Source: Symbiodinium kawagutii (Eukaryota > Sar > Dinophyceae > Suessiales > Symbiodiniaceae). Taken from it: a DNA stretch of 64,000 bases. Below the pieces are notes generated by a model. The model was not told the DNA's origin. It did not search any database and saw nothing but the letters and a program-made list of their open reading frames with translations. Location of the stretch: NCBI GenBank assembly GCA_009767595.1, contig VSDK01015401.1:38255-102254 (forward strand), read 5' to 3'. Below, in pieces: positions 11,371-22,444 of the stretch (within the stretch, counting starts at the first letter, position 1; each line of letters starts with the position of its first letter). Made by a program: the position numbers and the translations under genes.

Positions 11371-11929
11371 GTTGGATATCTCCCCCGGATTACTTAGGGT
11401 GGTACAGGCTGCATGTATTTCGTCCCCCTGCTAATATTGTCGTATATCTTTGATAATTAGTTGGGTACCCCCGGATATGGGCATATCCAATCCTTTGTTG
11501 ATATGGTGATGTTTGCTGTTTGTTTGGGATCAAACGGGTTTACTGATGGCCCTTGGGTCATTGTGAAACAATCCGAAACCATTTGTGGGGGGAAGGCAAT
11601 TTTGAACAATCCAAACTGGTAGCCAATCATTCATCGTTCCAGCTCACTTTTGGATACTACTGGATCTTGATGTGTAAGCCATGTCCTGTAGCCATGTAGG
11701 TGAGTTCATAGAAATCACCGGCAGTTCTCATCAAGCAAAATTGTTGCCTGGTCACCTTTTTATGACAAGATTTTCAAGCGTAGCTTGAGAATAGGTTGGC
11801 CACTCATCATCATTGGACCTTTTCGTTATGGATGGTTATGTTATGGTTGATTATCATGTTGATGGCCCAGTTGGTGAACCCCAAGTTGAGCTCACCACCA
11901 TCCGTTCCAGAAGTTGTAAGCTTCCTCAG

Positions 11930-12071
11930 TTGATGAATGCACTGGACAAGTTCGCAGACTATGGCTACCAAAAGCGAGTGGATGTATCTTGGCAGCAACG
12001 TAGCGGTGAGGTGCTTCATTTTTTGCTTGAAACATCTACAGCAACAGCAAACTACGCCAGCCATTTGAAAG
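11930..12071 (+). CDS. Candidate internal exon
   Basis: Canonical ends on both sides: 'cttcctcag' before it and G|GTAAGACTGG after it. The 47-codon frame reads LMNALDKFADYGYQKRVDVS and then WQQRSGEVLHFLLETSTATA. It leaves phase 1. The function is unknown, but the paired consensus splice sites make this one of the better isolated calls. Confidence 0.55.
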
Positions 12072-12280
12072 GTAAGACTGGTGATGGTTGGTGGGGTGAA
12101 TGATTTGCCAGATGTGTTTTTTCTTTCTGTGGGTGAAGAAACAAGAGTTGATAACACAACCAACCAGCTGACGATCATCATGTCCCATCATCACATGGAT
12201 GGAAGATCCATCTCAACAAACCACTCCCAGTTGGACAACAAGTAGCTTGCCATTGGCAATAAAGTATAAGGCTCTGATGA

Positions 12281-12463
12281 ACAGCCCGATCCCCTGAGAA
12301 TCAAATTGGAACTCCTCAAAGTGTAACTACTGGCTATGTGCGCGGCCCTTGCGCAAATGGGGCAAATCGTTGCGACCATTTTCATGCAGATCTCCCAGCA
12401 CTCTTGATGTCAATCCTATGGGGCATGGCTTATGACCAGAGCATTCTGAGGACCCAGGAATGA
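12281..12463 (+). CDS. Candidate exon, frame moderately uncertain
   Basis: Sixty open codons reading CANGANRCDHFHADLPALL and MSILWGMAYDQSILRTQE up to TGA at 12461. A second frame is open for part of the span. No splice consensus is obvious. Confidence 0.3.
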   Translation, partial: TARSPENQIGTPQSVTTGYVRGPCANGANRCDHFHADLPALLMSILWGMAYDQSILRTQE

Positions 12464-12583
12464 ACAACAACTGCTACTTTTTTGAGCTAAAACTGCAGCC
12501 TATTTAGCTCTTGAAATTTGGTGGTGGTCTATTGCTGGATCTCCCCCATATGGATCAACCAAAGGATAGGTAGACCTAACAAG

Positions 12584-12652
12584 AGGAGGCTGGGCAGCAC
12601 TTCAAAAGGGGCTTCATCAGCATCACCAAGGTCTTGACCGACAACCAGATTG
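12584..12652 (+). CDS. Candidate exon abutting element B
   Basis: Open frame EEAGQHFKRGFISITKVLTD-NQIV after 'taacaag'; a GTTGAAAG donor-like site lies at its end, and a truncated element B begins about ten bases later. Confidence 0.35.
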
Positions 12653-12663
12653 TTGAAAGAAAT

Positions 12664-12757
12664 TTGGCTATGGGTCCAGCTGTTAACCAACCAATAATGG
12701 GGAATGGTAACCAAGGGAAAAGACTGGTTAATGATAGGGGAACCAGGAGTACTGCCA
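12664..12757 (+). mobile_element. Element B, 3'-truncated
   Basis: Begins TTGGCTATGGGTCC and contains AACCAACCAATAATGGGGAA, AAGGGAAAA and GATAGGGGAACCAGGAGTAC, as in complete copies, but lacks the closing TGACCCATAGCCAT. Confidence 0.7.
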
Positions 12758-12769
12758 TTCATGTTCAGC

Positions 12770-13037
12770 CATTAGCCACTACTAGCCAAAATGACCAACC
12801 ATCATGGACTGTCTCTGAGACATTTTTACATGAGCTAGAAAAGTATAGAGCCGCAGCTAATCTGCCTGCTCAGAGGGTGCTTTGTGGCTATCGTAACCTT
12901 TAGCGACCATTGGGAAAACACCGGTGGTTGACGGTGCACCATTGGTGGCTCGATCTGGAGATTTGATATTGTTTGTCATGAAAAGCTACGATCCTAAAGC
13001 CATGGTGAGATATGGTGGACATGATTTGCAAGGATAA
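12770..13037 (+). CDS. Two overlapping candidate coding frames
   Basis: One frame (12770-12903) reads QPSWTVSETFLHELEKYRAA and stops at TAG 12901. A second (12897-13037) reads TPVVDGAPLVARSGDLILFV then MKSYDPKAMVRYGG and stops at TAA. They abut with a frame change, so this may be one exon with an indel, two exons, or chance. Confidence 0.3.
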
Positions 13038-13140
13038 ATCATTGATAGCCATGGTTAGCCGTCATCGATCATGAGTAATTGTTCGCCATGGTTAGCCATG
13101 TTTAGTAAAACTATAATCAATCATTGATCAACACAACTAG

Positions 13141-13219
13141 CCGCCTTAAGCAAGTGTGAGCAAAGAGTTCTCGTAGCGATTGTTAGTCGTACCCTGGCCA
13201 TTACCACTGCAGACTATGG
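13141..13219 (+). CDS. Candidate small exon
   Basis: Between 'cacaactag' and GG|GTACATG. The frame reads ALSKCEQRVLVAIVSRTLAI then TTADYG. Good composition and both splice-like ends, but only 79 bp. Confidence 0.35.
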
Positions 13220-13740
13220 GTACATGTAGTCCTAACTTTGTCAATTGGTTATATTTGGCAACCATTAATCAAGATTGTTGCAACTTGGTTGCTAAGTATC
13301 ACTTGCAACGACGTATCATTATTTCACTAGTATGTATTGAAGGTTAGCCAAATTTCCAAACCATTAATCATTGTCGATCACAAGTAGACTTCCTTTGCAA
13401 GGATTACGCATTCTGAGCCGGTACAGCCCAGCGATAGTCACAGTGTCAACCATCACTAATCGGTTTTGGCAGAGGCTAAACATGGTTGACAAATGATTGA
13501 TATTGGTCATATAAGCACAATGGTCAGTCTTTGACCAACTTGTGAGCTAGCTCATGATTTTTGATGATGGCAACAAACATGTAATAGTATGTGATAAACC
13601 ATAAGCCACATATTTATGGTTTATTTATAACCAGTTAACTAGTGATCAAACCATCATCCGTATTCAATTTACCATACTGTAAACCAGTAAACATATTGAG
13701 TGAACGGATATTGATATGGGTTGACTAGTGATAAGCCAAT

Positions 13741-13880
13741 GGTTTCTTGTCGCGTGTCGTCAAGCAGTGGTTGTTCTTGGGCGCGCCATGGGCAGGAGCG
13801 AAAGTTCCCCATCTATGACGCGGTGCCGAGGGATCCGAGGGACCGCTGGAAGGGTCGAATCGGGGAACCTGGACAGACCA
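13741..13880 (+). CDS. Candidate exon, unknown protein
   Basis: GC-rich island in AT-rich surroundings. The frame contains RHGQERKFPIYDAVPRDPRD and RWKGRIGEPGQ, followed by a GTTGATAG donor-like junction into a TGGTTGAT block. Another frame is open but Ser/Arg rich and less convincing. Confidence 0.45.
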
Positions 13881-14110
13881 ATGGTTGATAGCGGTTGAAA
13901 ATGGCTGATGAATAATGTTTGGATAGTATTGATCCATGGTGATTCATAGTTGGTAATAATGGTTGATAGTAGTTGATAAAGGTTGATGTCGGTTGATGGT
14001 GGTTGATAAAGGTTGATATCAGTCATTATTGCCATTTATTACCCATGTCAAACAGTATCAACCAGTATCAACCAATATCAACCATTGAACTACCAATGAT
14101 CATTGAACTT
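13881..14110. repeat. Fold-back TGGTTGAT / ATCAACCA block
   Basis: From 13881 to about 14030 the sequence repeats GGTTGATAGTGG-like words. From about 14048 it switches to ATCAACCAGTATCAACC. The two halves are complementary around a centre near 14038 and would form an imperfect hairpin. Confidence 0.7.
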
Positions 14111-14842
14111 TGATTGGTTGTTCAATGATCATTCTTACAGGATGGGGTTGTTGATAGGTAACTGAGTAGCCAAACATGAGGAACATGTTTGTTGTTTAGC
14201 TGTTAACATGATACTGTCATACTTGGATTTCGGTTGTTGTCAAATGATTCTGGAGTCATAGTTGTGGTGGATGCCGCAATTTGTTATTGTTGGATGTTTG
14301 CAATGGTTGTGATTGTTATCATTGTTTGTTATGATGGTTATAGCTACCAATCGTGATTACATGTTTGTCACTGTTGGATCGCAACAAGATCAGCTGATAG
14401 GATCACAAATTGTGAGGATCGCTACAATCAAACATGGTCATGAATGTTTGTAGGATAACCACTAGCATGTCCATTTGTAGGATATAGTTGCAAAGTAGTA
14501 TTGATTTTAACGTTTGATAGTCATTAATTCTTGCATATCAACAAGTCAACTAGTCATTATTGTAGGATCACTATGGTAGCATAATATTCAAGCATTACGA
14601 TAATGACTACAATCAAACACATTATTGTCGGATCACAAAATAGTTGATAACTTGGATGTGTCATTGGGTTGGTTGATGATAAGATCTGCAGGAATCCCCT
14701 AACAAATTGATGGTCGTAAACAGGGTTTCCTGAAGATGTTTTCTCATCAATTCAATGAAAATCATGTTAGTTGCTCACCTTATCCCAGATTTTCCCATAA
14801 ACATGGCAGTTGCCCAAGGTTATCCTTGGACATGCCATGGTA
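14111..14842. other. No gene seen
   Basis: AT-leaning sequence with scattered GTTGT and ACCAT words. No exon candidate. Confidence 0.5.
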
Positions 14843-14923
14843 GCCACATCCGGTCGTGCACCACGGCATGTCCATCCAGGTCCTGGAACGTGCGCTGAAG
14901 CGCAGTAGGCTGGCTGGCTCCTG
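14843..14923 (+). CDS. Candidate exon
   Basis: Frame reads PHPVVHHGMSIQVLERALKR-SRLAGSW and ends TCCTG|GTAGTGG. GC-rich relative to flanks. The acceptor is unclear. Confidence 0.35.
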
Positions 14924-15276
14924 GTAGTGGGAATAAACGAACATTGTGAATGATATGGTGAATCATATGGAGGGTTCTTAACCCAAGTTCTGTTTGGTTT
15001 AATACTACAAATGGTTCATATTGGATGATTTTGGGGTACCCTTAGTTCACGAAATCTCCATATGGTTGATCATTGTATATTGGTGAAAGGATGAAAGATA
15101 CCCAGCTAATTGTTGTAATGTCATGATGAATATGGTTATGGTATGGTTGTCCATATCACAATTATTTATATTGACAACAGTTGATAGTTCATTGTCAAGA
15201 ACTACTGGCTGACTAGCTTGTCAAGTGTTGATAACAGCTGATAGTAACCAACAAGGATAGGGGTTATACCACATAT

Positions 15277-15391
15277 ATGGCTATGGGTCAGTATCAACCA
15301 GCCCCGAATATGGGTAGATGAAGATCCCAACAGTTTGACTAGATTACGGGAAGTGAGCAAATGGGATACAGGGTTTTAACCCGTAGCCATG
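15277..15391 (+). mobile_element. Element B copy
   Basis: Starts ATGGCTATGGGTCAGTATCA and ends TTTTAACCCGTAGCCATG, so both terminal repeats are present. The interior has diverged. Confidence 0.75.
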
Positions 15392-15639
15392 TTTTTTTGC
15401 TATGTTATTTGCTAATGTCGATAGAAATGGATGTTGAACCACCGTATTACTAAGCTCGGCCTGCTGATGAGATATGCTCAGCCAAGAATGCTAAAATGCT
15501 GAAGCAAACATCGTTTAAGTATTTGCCGTAACAGCCATGTTACCATTTAATGAATCAATTTTAGCCGTTAGTGTGAAACCATGTTTTTAGCAAATGCCAA
15601 GCAAGTATGATATTTTGTTGATGGTTTCAAATGATTGTT

Positions 15640-15690
15640 ATGTTTCACCATCCCTAGGTATGGTAATTATAATCCCTAGGGATAGTGAAA
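15640..15690. repeat. Short hairpin
   Basis: GTTTCACCATCCCTAGG pairs with CCTAGGGATAGTGAAAC across a short AT loop, with one mismatched position. Confidence 0.75.
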
Positions 15691-15741
15691 CGTGGTTTTC
15701 AATTATGATGGTGAAACAATTAGTATTAATAGATAATATGG

Positions 15742-15826
15742 TGAAATAATCTGGTTGTTTCACCATCATAGTATTAATCAATATTAAAAAACCATATTAT
15801 GATGGTGAAACAACCAGATTATTTCA
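15742..15826. repeat. Perfect 29-bp inverted repeat
   Basis: The arm at 15742-15770 (TGAAATAATCTGG...) is exactly reverse complementary to 15798-15826 (...CCAGATTATTTCA), with a 27-nt AT-rich loop. Related GATGGTGAAACAA words surround it, so it may be a small inverted-repeat element. Confidence 0.9.
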
Positions 15827-16062
15827 ATTAGTATTGTCTAATTGTCATTTCTTTTGGGGAGGGGTCACAGTATTGAGTGCTTACTGTGCTGATATGTTTT
15901 GTAAGCACTTAATATTGTGGCTTAGTGAGGATAAACCATATATGCTTAAGATAACTAGGATTAATAGCATGATCAAATCATAGGTAGCCACTGAAGTTGA
16001 TTGATTGTGCCACGATTAATCAAGATGATGCAATTATGGCTGATAGTGCTCATTTTTATCAG

Positions 16063-16375
16063 GTTATTTGTCTATCCTCTCACACATGTTGCTTATTCCT
16101 ACTTGTCGATGATGACTGGACAGTTTACTAACGCGGTTCATAAACTACAACCAAGTCCCCGAACATTCTACTCTCAGTATGTTTATGTTCTTTTGGCTGT
16201 TGGCACTTGATGTGGTTCCCGTAATGAGATGATAAGAGGCGATCACACACACAGACACACGTTGAGGCTCAAGATCAATAAGGACAGACTTGCTCATAAG
16301 AACGTTGCCAGCAAGACAGCACACCGGATCCTGCTCAAAGAAAACTTTACGCTCATTTTATTTACCATCGTGTAA
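16063..16375 (+). pseudogene. Open frame interrupted by one in-frame TGA
   Basis: After 'tttatcag' the frame runs LFVYPLTHVAYSYLSMMTGQ...VYVLLAVGT to TGA at 16208, and then in the same frame 54 more codons (LKINKDRLAHKNVASKTAHR...) to TAA at 16373. It could be a decayed exon, two unrelated ORFs, or read-through. Function unknown. Confidence 0.3.
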
Positions 16376-16384
16376 TTGTTGTCA

Positions 16385-16416
16385 TCATCATCCTCGTCAT
16401 AATCATCATCACCTAT

Positions 16417-16490
<74 letters not shown>

Positions 16491-16526
16491 TGTTCTCCCC
16501 TCCTGCTCATCACAATCCTTGTCATT

Positions 16527-16597
<71 letters not shown>
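16385..16597. repeat. Two long ATC/CAT microsatellites
   Basis: About 28 ATC units up to 16488 and about 22 more at 16528-16594, separated by a short unique spacer. They generate meaningless poly-His and poly-Ile ORFs. Confidence 0.97.
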
Positions 16598-16760
16598 TTA
16601 ACCATCAACTCATTTGATCATCTTAACCGACCATTTGTCTTCAATCAACCCAACACTTTGCTATGAATCAACCTGACTAACCTTGAACCAACCCTTAGTG
16701 ACCTATGAACCCACCTAAAACGACCTCTTCACTGAGCCCTGCATGATCCCACACTGCCAG

Positions 16761-16832
16761 GATGGACCTGCTGGGTGAGGACGGTCCCATCTCACCACAG
16801 GCAGCACCACAGGCGAGATCCAGGGGGAGATG
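16761..16832 (+). CDS. Candidate small exon
   Basis: Between 'cactgccag' and GATG|GTTGGTG. The frame reads MDLLGEDGPISPQAAPQARS-RG. GC-rich and flanked by splice-like sites; 72 bp only. Confidence 0.4.
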
Positions 16833-17028
16833 GTTGGTGCTGGATGATGGCCATTGAGTGTACATATGCTCAACCATCATAAATGTTTAGAGTACACTAA
16901 TGGTTAATTAATGGTTAACTAGCCATATATAGTTACTATTATAATGGTTAATTGATGGTTAACTAGCTGGCTCATGGTTCATGATAGGGAATGATAACAG
17001 ACTAACAACAGAAGTGGATATACCAACA

Positions 17029-17154
17029 ATATGGCGAGCTGGGTCAAGTAGTTGACCACCGATGATTGGGGATAATAACCAACAATAATGATGAAAACAA
17101 CGGTTAACAGTGGGGGAACCAGGGGGAACTAAGGGTTTTGACCCATAGCCATAT
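17029..17154 (+). mobile_element. Element B copy
   Basis: ATATGGCGAGCTGGGTCA at one end and TTTTGACCCATAGCCATAT at the other, within the first unit of the 317-bp duplication. Confidence 0.85.
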
Positions 17155-17345
17155 GGTCAACCATCATGATGGTTGGTTTGATATTGGGCTTAATATTGGG
17201 GTTTACATTTGGTGTAATAGCTGTAATATTATTTCCGGTTTATATTGGTTAACCGTCATAATGGTAAATTGGTGGTTAACTAGCTGGCTCATGGTTCATG
17301 ATAAGGAATGATAACAGACTAACAACAGAAGTGGATATACCAACA

Positions 17346-17470
17346 ATATGGCGAGCTGGGTCAAGTAGTTGACCACCAATGATTGGGGATAATAATCAAC
17401 AATAATGATGAAAACAACGGTTAACAGTGGGGAAACCAGGGGGAACTAAGGGTTTTGACCCATAGCCATA
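17346..17470 (+). mobile_element. Element B copy
   Basis: Second copy within the duplicated unit, same ends as 17029-17154. Confidence 0.85.
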
Positions 17471-17517
17471 TATGGTCAACCATCATGATGGTTGGTTTGA
17501 TATTGGGGTTAATATTT

Positions 17518-18200
17518 TGTGTAGTATGATTGCTAGTTTTTAATGGCTACTAATAATCAATAATCACCAACAACCATGGTTAAACAACTGCCGATGATTA
17601 TGGCTGTTAAGTGAGGAATAAGTCCAAGATAGGAGCTATAACCACCCATTAGAAATGGTTTGTAATAGGCAGTAGTTATATAGTGAGCAACTACTACTGG
17701 GGTTAAACAACTACTACTTGCTGGTATTCAACAAGTTTATTTTCCCTGATAGTATCAAATTTGGTTTTATTAGTGGTTCCATTCTAATGTTGGTAACTAG
17801 CCATGTGAACAATCAATGATGTCCATAAACCAACCATTCCCATTTGGTAAATTCCAGTGGTTTCATGTGGTTGTACAGGAATTATATCTAGTGGTTAATA
17901 GCAGGAGTGAATGGCCAGTTCAATAAGACCAATATGGTGGTTTGTCAAGTCACCAGTGTGCCCCCAGTCATCATCAAGTGTTTTCGTCATTGATAGTAAA
18001 AAAAGGTGTCCCCTAGTTTTAGAAAGCCCTACATGGTCAACCATATCGCCATTCTGATCCTGAACTGATATCTCCATTGATGGAGAGCGTTCAATATAGT
18101 TTGTCAATGACTAATAACGCACACTGATGCTACTAATGGTACAGGGTTGATTGGATGTTTCTACATTGAATCCACCCGCGCTTTTTCAACATTCCCCCAG
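17518..18200. other. Probable intron
   Basis: No exon seen. The last 35 bases before 18201 form a good acceptor region (CGCGCTTTTTCAACATTCCC then CCAG). Confidence 0.45.
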
Positions 18201-18316
18201 CAGCCCTCAGGAAGCCAAGAAACGAACGAGTTTGAAGGCCGCAGGCAAAGCCGTGTGTGGAGCCCTGGGGGAGGACCAGGGAGAGCACCTTGAGATGGCA
18301 GACCCGCTGATCGATT
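18201..18316 (+). CDS. Candidate internal exon ending at element A
   Basis: A strong pyrimidine tract and CCCCCAG precede it, and GATT|GTATGG follows. The frame (entering with one base) reads SPQEAKKRTSLKAAGKAVCG then ALGEDQGEHLEMADPLID. The donor lies at the boundary of an element A copy. One of the more convincing isolated exons; no family recognised. Confidence 0.55.
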
Positions 18317-18319
18317 GTA

Positions 18320-18432
18320 TGGTGGTTTCGACACAGCCATAGGGAAACCCCAAGTTATGGTTGTTTTTTTCCTATGGATGGTTAAGATTGGATGATAACT
18401 GGGGGTACTCCTATTTTGAGGAACCCACCATA
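18320..18432 (+). mobile_element. Element A copy
   Basis: Starts ATGGTGGTTTCGACA and ends TATTTTGAGGAACCCACCAT; the interior is degenerate but keeps GGATGATAACTGGGGGTACT. The preceding exon's GT donor is at its first bases. Confidence 0.75.
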
Positions 18433-18961
18433 TGATCAGTGACTCCAGAAAATGATTGAACATGGTCAACGTTTCACCATCATTAAAGTGAGTTATGGTG
18501 ATGGCTGAACCACTATCAAGATGTTTTGGGTTACCTGTTTCAACCAGCAAGTGATCTGTCCTGCAGTGACAATGTCTATCATAACCATTGATGATTTTTA
18601 CTTCCATTCAGGGCAGCGGCCCTGCCACCCCAAAGGTCCACGGTGGGCCATAAGTTGATTACGGTTGAGAACTGATGGTGAATGGTTGATGAATGGCGGA
18701 TAAGAATTGATTATAGATCATTGTGGTTGACAACGATTTTCATGGTTGATGATAGCTGATAGCAACATATAGTAACCAACAAGAAAAAGGAACATACCAA
18801 CTATATGGGTGGTCGATATTTTCACCAACCAACAGCTGTGGCTGGTAGTGAACCCATCCGGACAGTTGGACTAGTAACGAACCATTTATGGGAATCGAAC
18901 GGCTGCCGTACAGGGTCTTGACACATTGCAATAGAAGAGCATAGAAGTATCAAATGATCAG

Positions 18962-19187
18962 TGTTGATTTCCAAGCTGCAGGCTGGGTTTGAATCCAAAT
19001 GGGCAACCAAATGGCTTGGTTAGTGTCGATCCATATGTTCTTCGTTTGCTAAACAAATTGGGTAAACAAACTCAGCCAAATATGTTGTGTGAAATTACCA
19101 TCCCAGTATTGTTGACAGTTTGGGGGGTAAGGGGGTGCACATCTCAGGCAGGGCTGAAGGCAAAGTTCTCCTAAACTTTGAGGATCG
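18962..19187 (+). CDS. Two candidate microexons (18962-19018, 19107-19187)
   Basis: First: after 'atgatcag', LISKLQAGFESKWATKWL, then CTTG|GTTAGTG. Second: after 'ccatcccag', IVDSLGGKGVHISGRAEGKV-LLNFEDR, then CG|GTGTGTCGG. Both have splice-like ends, but their phases do not join directly, so at least one end or frame is wrong. Confidence 0.35.
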
Positions 19188-19599
19188 GTGTGTCGGACTA
19201 TGATCAGAGATTGAGTACAGGGAAACCTCGTATAATGATGGATATTCAAGATGGAATCCGCAGCCATGGTGATTTGCTAGCTCCGGTTGTTGATCAGGGT
19301 TGTATCCAATCTGGATCTGGGAATCACTGGATGTTCGATGTCTGTACGGTGTTTATCAACCAATCCACCAATCAATCTTCCGTTCTTGCATGGTCTCAGT
19401 CGCTGTTTTCCCTTCATGATCCAGCTGCTTCTAGTTGAAGTTGTTCGCGAACTTTGGGCCGTGTGAAATCGAAGGCAAATGACTTTTTAAGCTAGCAGAC
19501 AATTCTGGGGTCATGGTGAGCCCATCATTGATGGGTTCCTGACAGGCACACTAGTTCTTTTGTGGACACAGATCCAATTCCTGACGCACACACACATAT

Positions 19600-19655
19600 G
19601 TGTATATATTTAAATATATATAAATATAAATATAAATATATATATATATATACGA
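19600..19655. repeat. TATAAATA/TATATA microsatellite
   Basis: AT dinucleotide and TATAAATA repeats. Confidence 0.9.
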
Positions 19656-19714
19656 GCCCCTTTCACATACACCCTCTCGCGTGCCTATACACCTGCTTAA
19701 TGTAACATTCATAG

Positions 19715-19814
19715 CACTTGCCATCGCTCGTAGCTGAAGCTTATGCACTGGCAACTCAGGATGGCCGCCGGCTCGTTGTCAACTGCAAAGTGCGGATCCT
19801 GGAAAACCCATGTG
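19715..19814 (+). CDS. Candidate 100-bp internal exon
   Basis: After 'acattcatag' the frame reads HLPSLVAEAYALATQDGRRL then VVNCKVRILENPC and ends G|GTAAGGGTC, a consensus donor. It leaves phase 1. GC-rich against an AT-rich background. No family is recognised. Confidence 0.5.
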
Positions 19815-20082
19815 GTAAGGGTCAAGCGCGCGGAGCGAGTGACTGCCATATTCAGGAGGTGTTTCACACAGCGTGACCTTCGGGTTTCCTGTGGTTTTTG
19901 GATGTTTTTGGTTGCTAACTATACATTACTTGTTGGTGTTAAAAAAATATGTTCCCACACATTTGGGATGTCATGAGATGAGGATCAATGCATCCGAGTT
20001 GCCAACAGTCGCAGCATGTAGATCAAGATTCGAGCCGTGTCAAGACACGAAGTACCATCCATGTGCGTAACACTCACGCATA

Positions 20083-20166
20083 TATATATATATATAGATA
20101 TATATGTATGTATATAATATGTTTTGGTCATAATATATATATATATATATATATTTATTTATGTAT

Positions 20167-20203
<37 letters not shown>

Positions 20204-20210
20204 TCCAAAA
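20083..20210. repeat. TA and TTTA microsatellites
   Basis: TATATA runs at 20083-20105 and 20136-20152, then about ten TTTA units to about 20200. Confidence 0.95.
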
Positions 20211-20307
20211 ATACATATTTTTCTATTTAATTATATATTTAGTTATTTTGACTGTGTTTTTTTCATACATGCTGTTGAAAGAGACATGAATTTATGATCA
20301 TGTGCAG

Positions 20308-20337
20308 GTTTATGATCCGCAGACGGGTCAGTTAAAG
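20308..20337 (+). CDS. Possible 30-bp microexon
   Basis: Between 'catgtgcag' and a GC-type donor (AAAG|GCATGT). It encodes VYDPQTGQLK, which resembles the strand after a WD40 Trp-Asp. Too short to be safe. Confidence 0.2.
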
Positions 20338-20588
20338 GCATGTCACTGCGTCCATTTGTATACATGGGTTTCCATTTTTGTTGGTATGCATGACATGTTG
20401 ATGTATATGGATAAGTACGTAGGTGAATACTCCTGTGATCAAGCACGGAAATGTTTGTATCTCTTGATATGTTCACTACTACTCCAGCATGCATTAAATA
20501 GTTTTTAATGTAGATACATATAACCTACGCGCTGAACTTGCCTGTATTTTCAGGCATGAAGAAGTGCGTGTCATGATACCAACAGCAG

Positions 20589-20696
20589 ATCATGCAACCA
20601 GTACATGCACGTTACCTCCCTTACCATGTCTCCACCAGTGACTTCGCAGTGCTGCCAAGGGCTCATGAAACGCAAGAGGAGAAAGCGGCGGCCTGA
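20589..20696 (+). CDS. Candidate terminal exon
   Basis: After 'caacagcag' the frame reads IMQPVHARYLPYHVSTSDFA then VLPRAHETQEEKAAA and stops at TGA 20694. Good composition. Two further stop-terminated candidates follow within 700 bp, so which one ends a gene is unclear. Confidence 0.35.
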   Translation: MMQPVHARYLPYHVSTSDFAVLPRAHETQEEKAAA

Positions 20697-20864
20697 TTTG
20701 TGCCTTGATGAAGATTTATTTATGTAAGAGTGGGAATACTTGTATAGTCAAAAGTGGAATGCTTAAATGGGATATTTACGTTTATGAATGGATGATTTGT
20801 GCTCGTTTATTTGCTCACGGAGCGTGATATGCCCCCATACCATTTAAAAAACTACTGTTTTACT

Positions 20865-21041
20865 CCCAACTGATGTTTTACTCTATCCTGGTCCCAATTT
20901 TTAATCTCCACCAAAGAAGATCTGATTTATTGGGGGAACCCTTCATTTGTCGGTCTTTGGGATATTTTTGGAGGCATGGATTTTGGGGAAACGACAAGCA
21001 GTGTTGCCCAAGCAATGTTGGGATTTCCTCGGCTGATTTAA
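20865..21041 (+). CDS. Candidate terminal exon
   Basis: Fifty-eight open codons ending STKEDLIYWGNPSFVGLWD then IFGGMDFGETTSSVAQAML-GFPRLI and TAA. No clear acceptor. Confidence 0.3.
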
Positions 21042-21279
21042 TGCTGAACCTCAACCTTTATTATGTGCTTGATCCTTTTTTCAGCTATAGTTTTGGGTCA
21101 TCATTAGCCAACCAACAAATGGGTAGGTGAACAGCCCCAAGGACTACGTTATAGAACTAGGTGTACAGGGTACTAGTATTGACAAAAAAACATATGTCAT
21201 CACCAATTCCCATCAATGATGGCTGCTTGAATCCCCGGTCATTGTTAGTTACATTTGACTATTGATCACCGCTATTCAG

Positions 21280-21345
21280 GAATTGAAAGAGGCTTTTGGC
21301 CAGTGCGTTTTCACCACGTCGGGTGCTGTGGTGCTTATTGGCTGA
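21280..21345 (+). CDS. Candidate terminal microexon
   Basis: After 'accgctattcag' the frame reads ELKEAFGQCVFTTSGAVVLI-G and stops at TGA. Good acceptor, short reading. Confidence 0.35.
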   Translation, partial: ELKEAFGQCVFTTSGAVVLIG

Positions 21346-22309
21346 CCCAGCTTCAGTTCCACCCAAACCGGCCAGACCAGACTACGATGTTGATTGATCT
21401 GTAACATTGTCGATTAGCATCATGGTATCGTTCCTTTTGGGTCCATATCTATCTATCCATTAATCTACAGATATTTTTCAAATATCAATAGTTGTATACG
21501 TACTACTAAAATTGACAATGATAATAATTGAATCTCCAATAATAATTGTTATATGTCTTACAATAATTACAATATATACTGTTTTCAGATCTCCAACATA
21601 ATTGACAATGATAATGATGATCAACCAGCCGACATGGTGTTCTCATAGCAAGGGTGATGACCTCCTTTCACTGGGAGGTCTCCAACCAGCCAGAAAGCTT
21701 TGTGAGAGGCACACTCGAAAATGTCATCACTGTTGTGTTTCATGGCTCTACAATTCTAATGATCCATACGATGAAGTGTGATGATTTCATAGTGTGTGTA
21801 TATAGGCTCTATTAAATTTATGTGTATTGATTAAGATACCCTGAATATTTAAGGATACATAACAATGATTAACAATGTTGTTTTTTCTGAATTTATGTAT
21901 GATACAAGGATACGTGATGTCCATACTCAACCAATTGAAACCAGCAATCCAGGAGGAGAAGCTTGATCTCGCGGGAGTCAGTTCGAATAACGACGGCATG
22001 TGAAGTACAGTTAGCAGATCCTCAGTGAAATATACCACTTTGAGCAGTATACACGGTCACGAGCAGTATATGAAGTATTAACCATCATTCAACCATGTTC
22101 GAAGCAGCAAGTATAAATCATCAATTTAACATCAATGATAACCACCATCAACCTTCAATGAAGCAGCAGTTACCCATTAAAGAACCCTCAACTAATTTCA
22201 GCTAGCTAGCAGGTTGCCATCAATCAACTTGTCAAGCACTGACAATCAACCATTAATCAACCGTTAATCAACTATGAATCAACCATCAATTAACCATCAA
22301 TCATGGGTA
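21346..22309. other. Intergenic or intronic; AACCATCA block at 3' end
   Basis: No exon seen. From about 22080 the sequence is dominated by ATCAACCATTAATCAACC words ending at the next GC-rich island. Confidence 0.5.
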
Positions 22310-22444
22310 AGGCATCACTGAACCATCTCCAGTGGAACTTTGGGCCGCCTTGACCTCGACCAAGGTCAGTGCAACTGTGGCTTTTGCGCTTTCAGAGCCA
22401 CCGGCTTTGTCCCAGCCCTTGGTCGGAGCCAAGCGTTTAGCACA
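22310..22444. CDS. GC-rich island, coding strand undecided
   Basis: The + strand is open (EPSPVELWAALTSTKVSATV...), and the minus strand is equally open (AKRLAPTKGWDKAGGSESAK...). Both have plausible composition. Upstream ATCAACCA polarity favours +. No family is recognised. Confidence 0.35.

Larger units (their letters stand above)
16941..17517 (+). repeat. Tandem duplication, period about 317 bp
   Basis: 16941-17196 and 17258-17517 are near-identical (ACTAGCTGGCTCATGGTTCA through GGTTGGTTTGATATTGG), differing by a few substitutions and a 2-bp indel. Each copy contains a complete element B. Confidence 0.9.

Noticed and set aside
16290-16601. ORF with poly-His and poly-Ile
   Set aside because: Purely the translation of ATC microsatellites.
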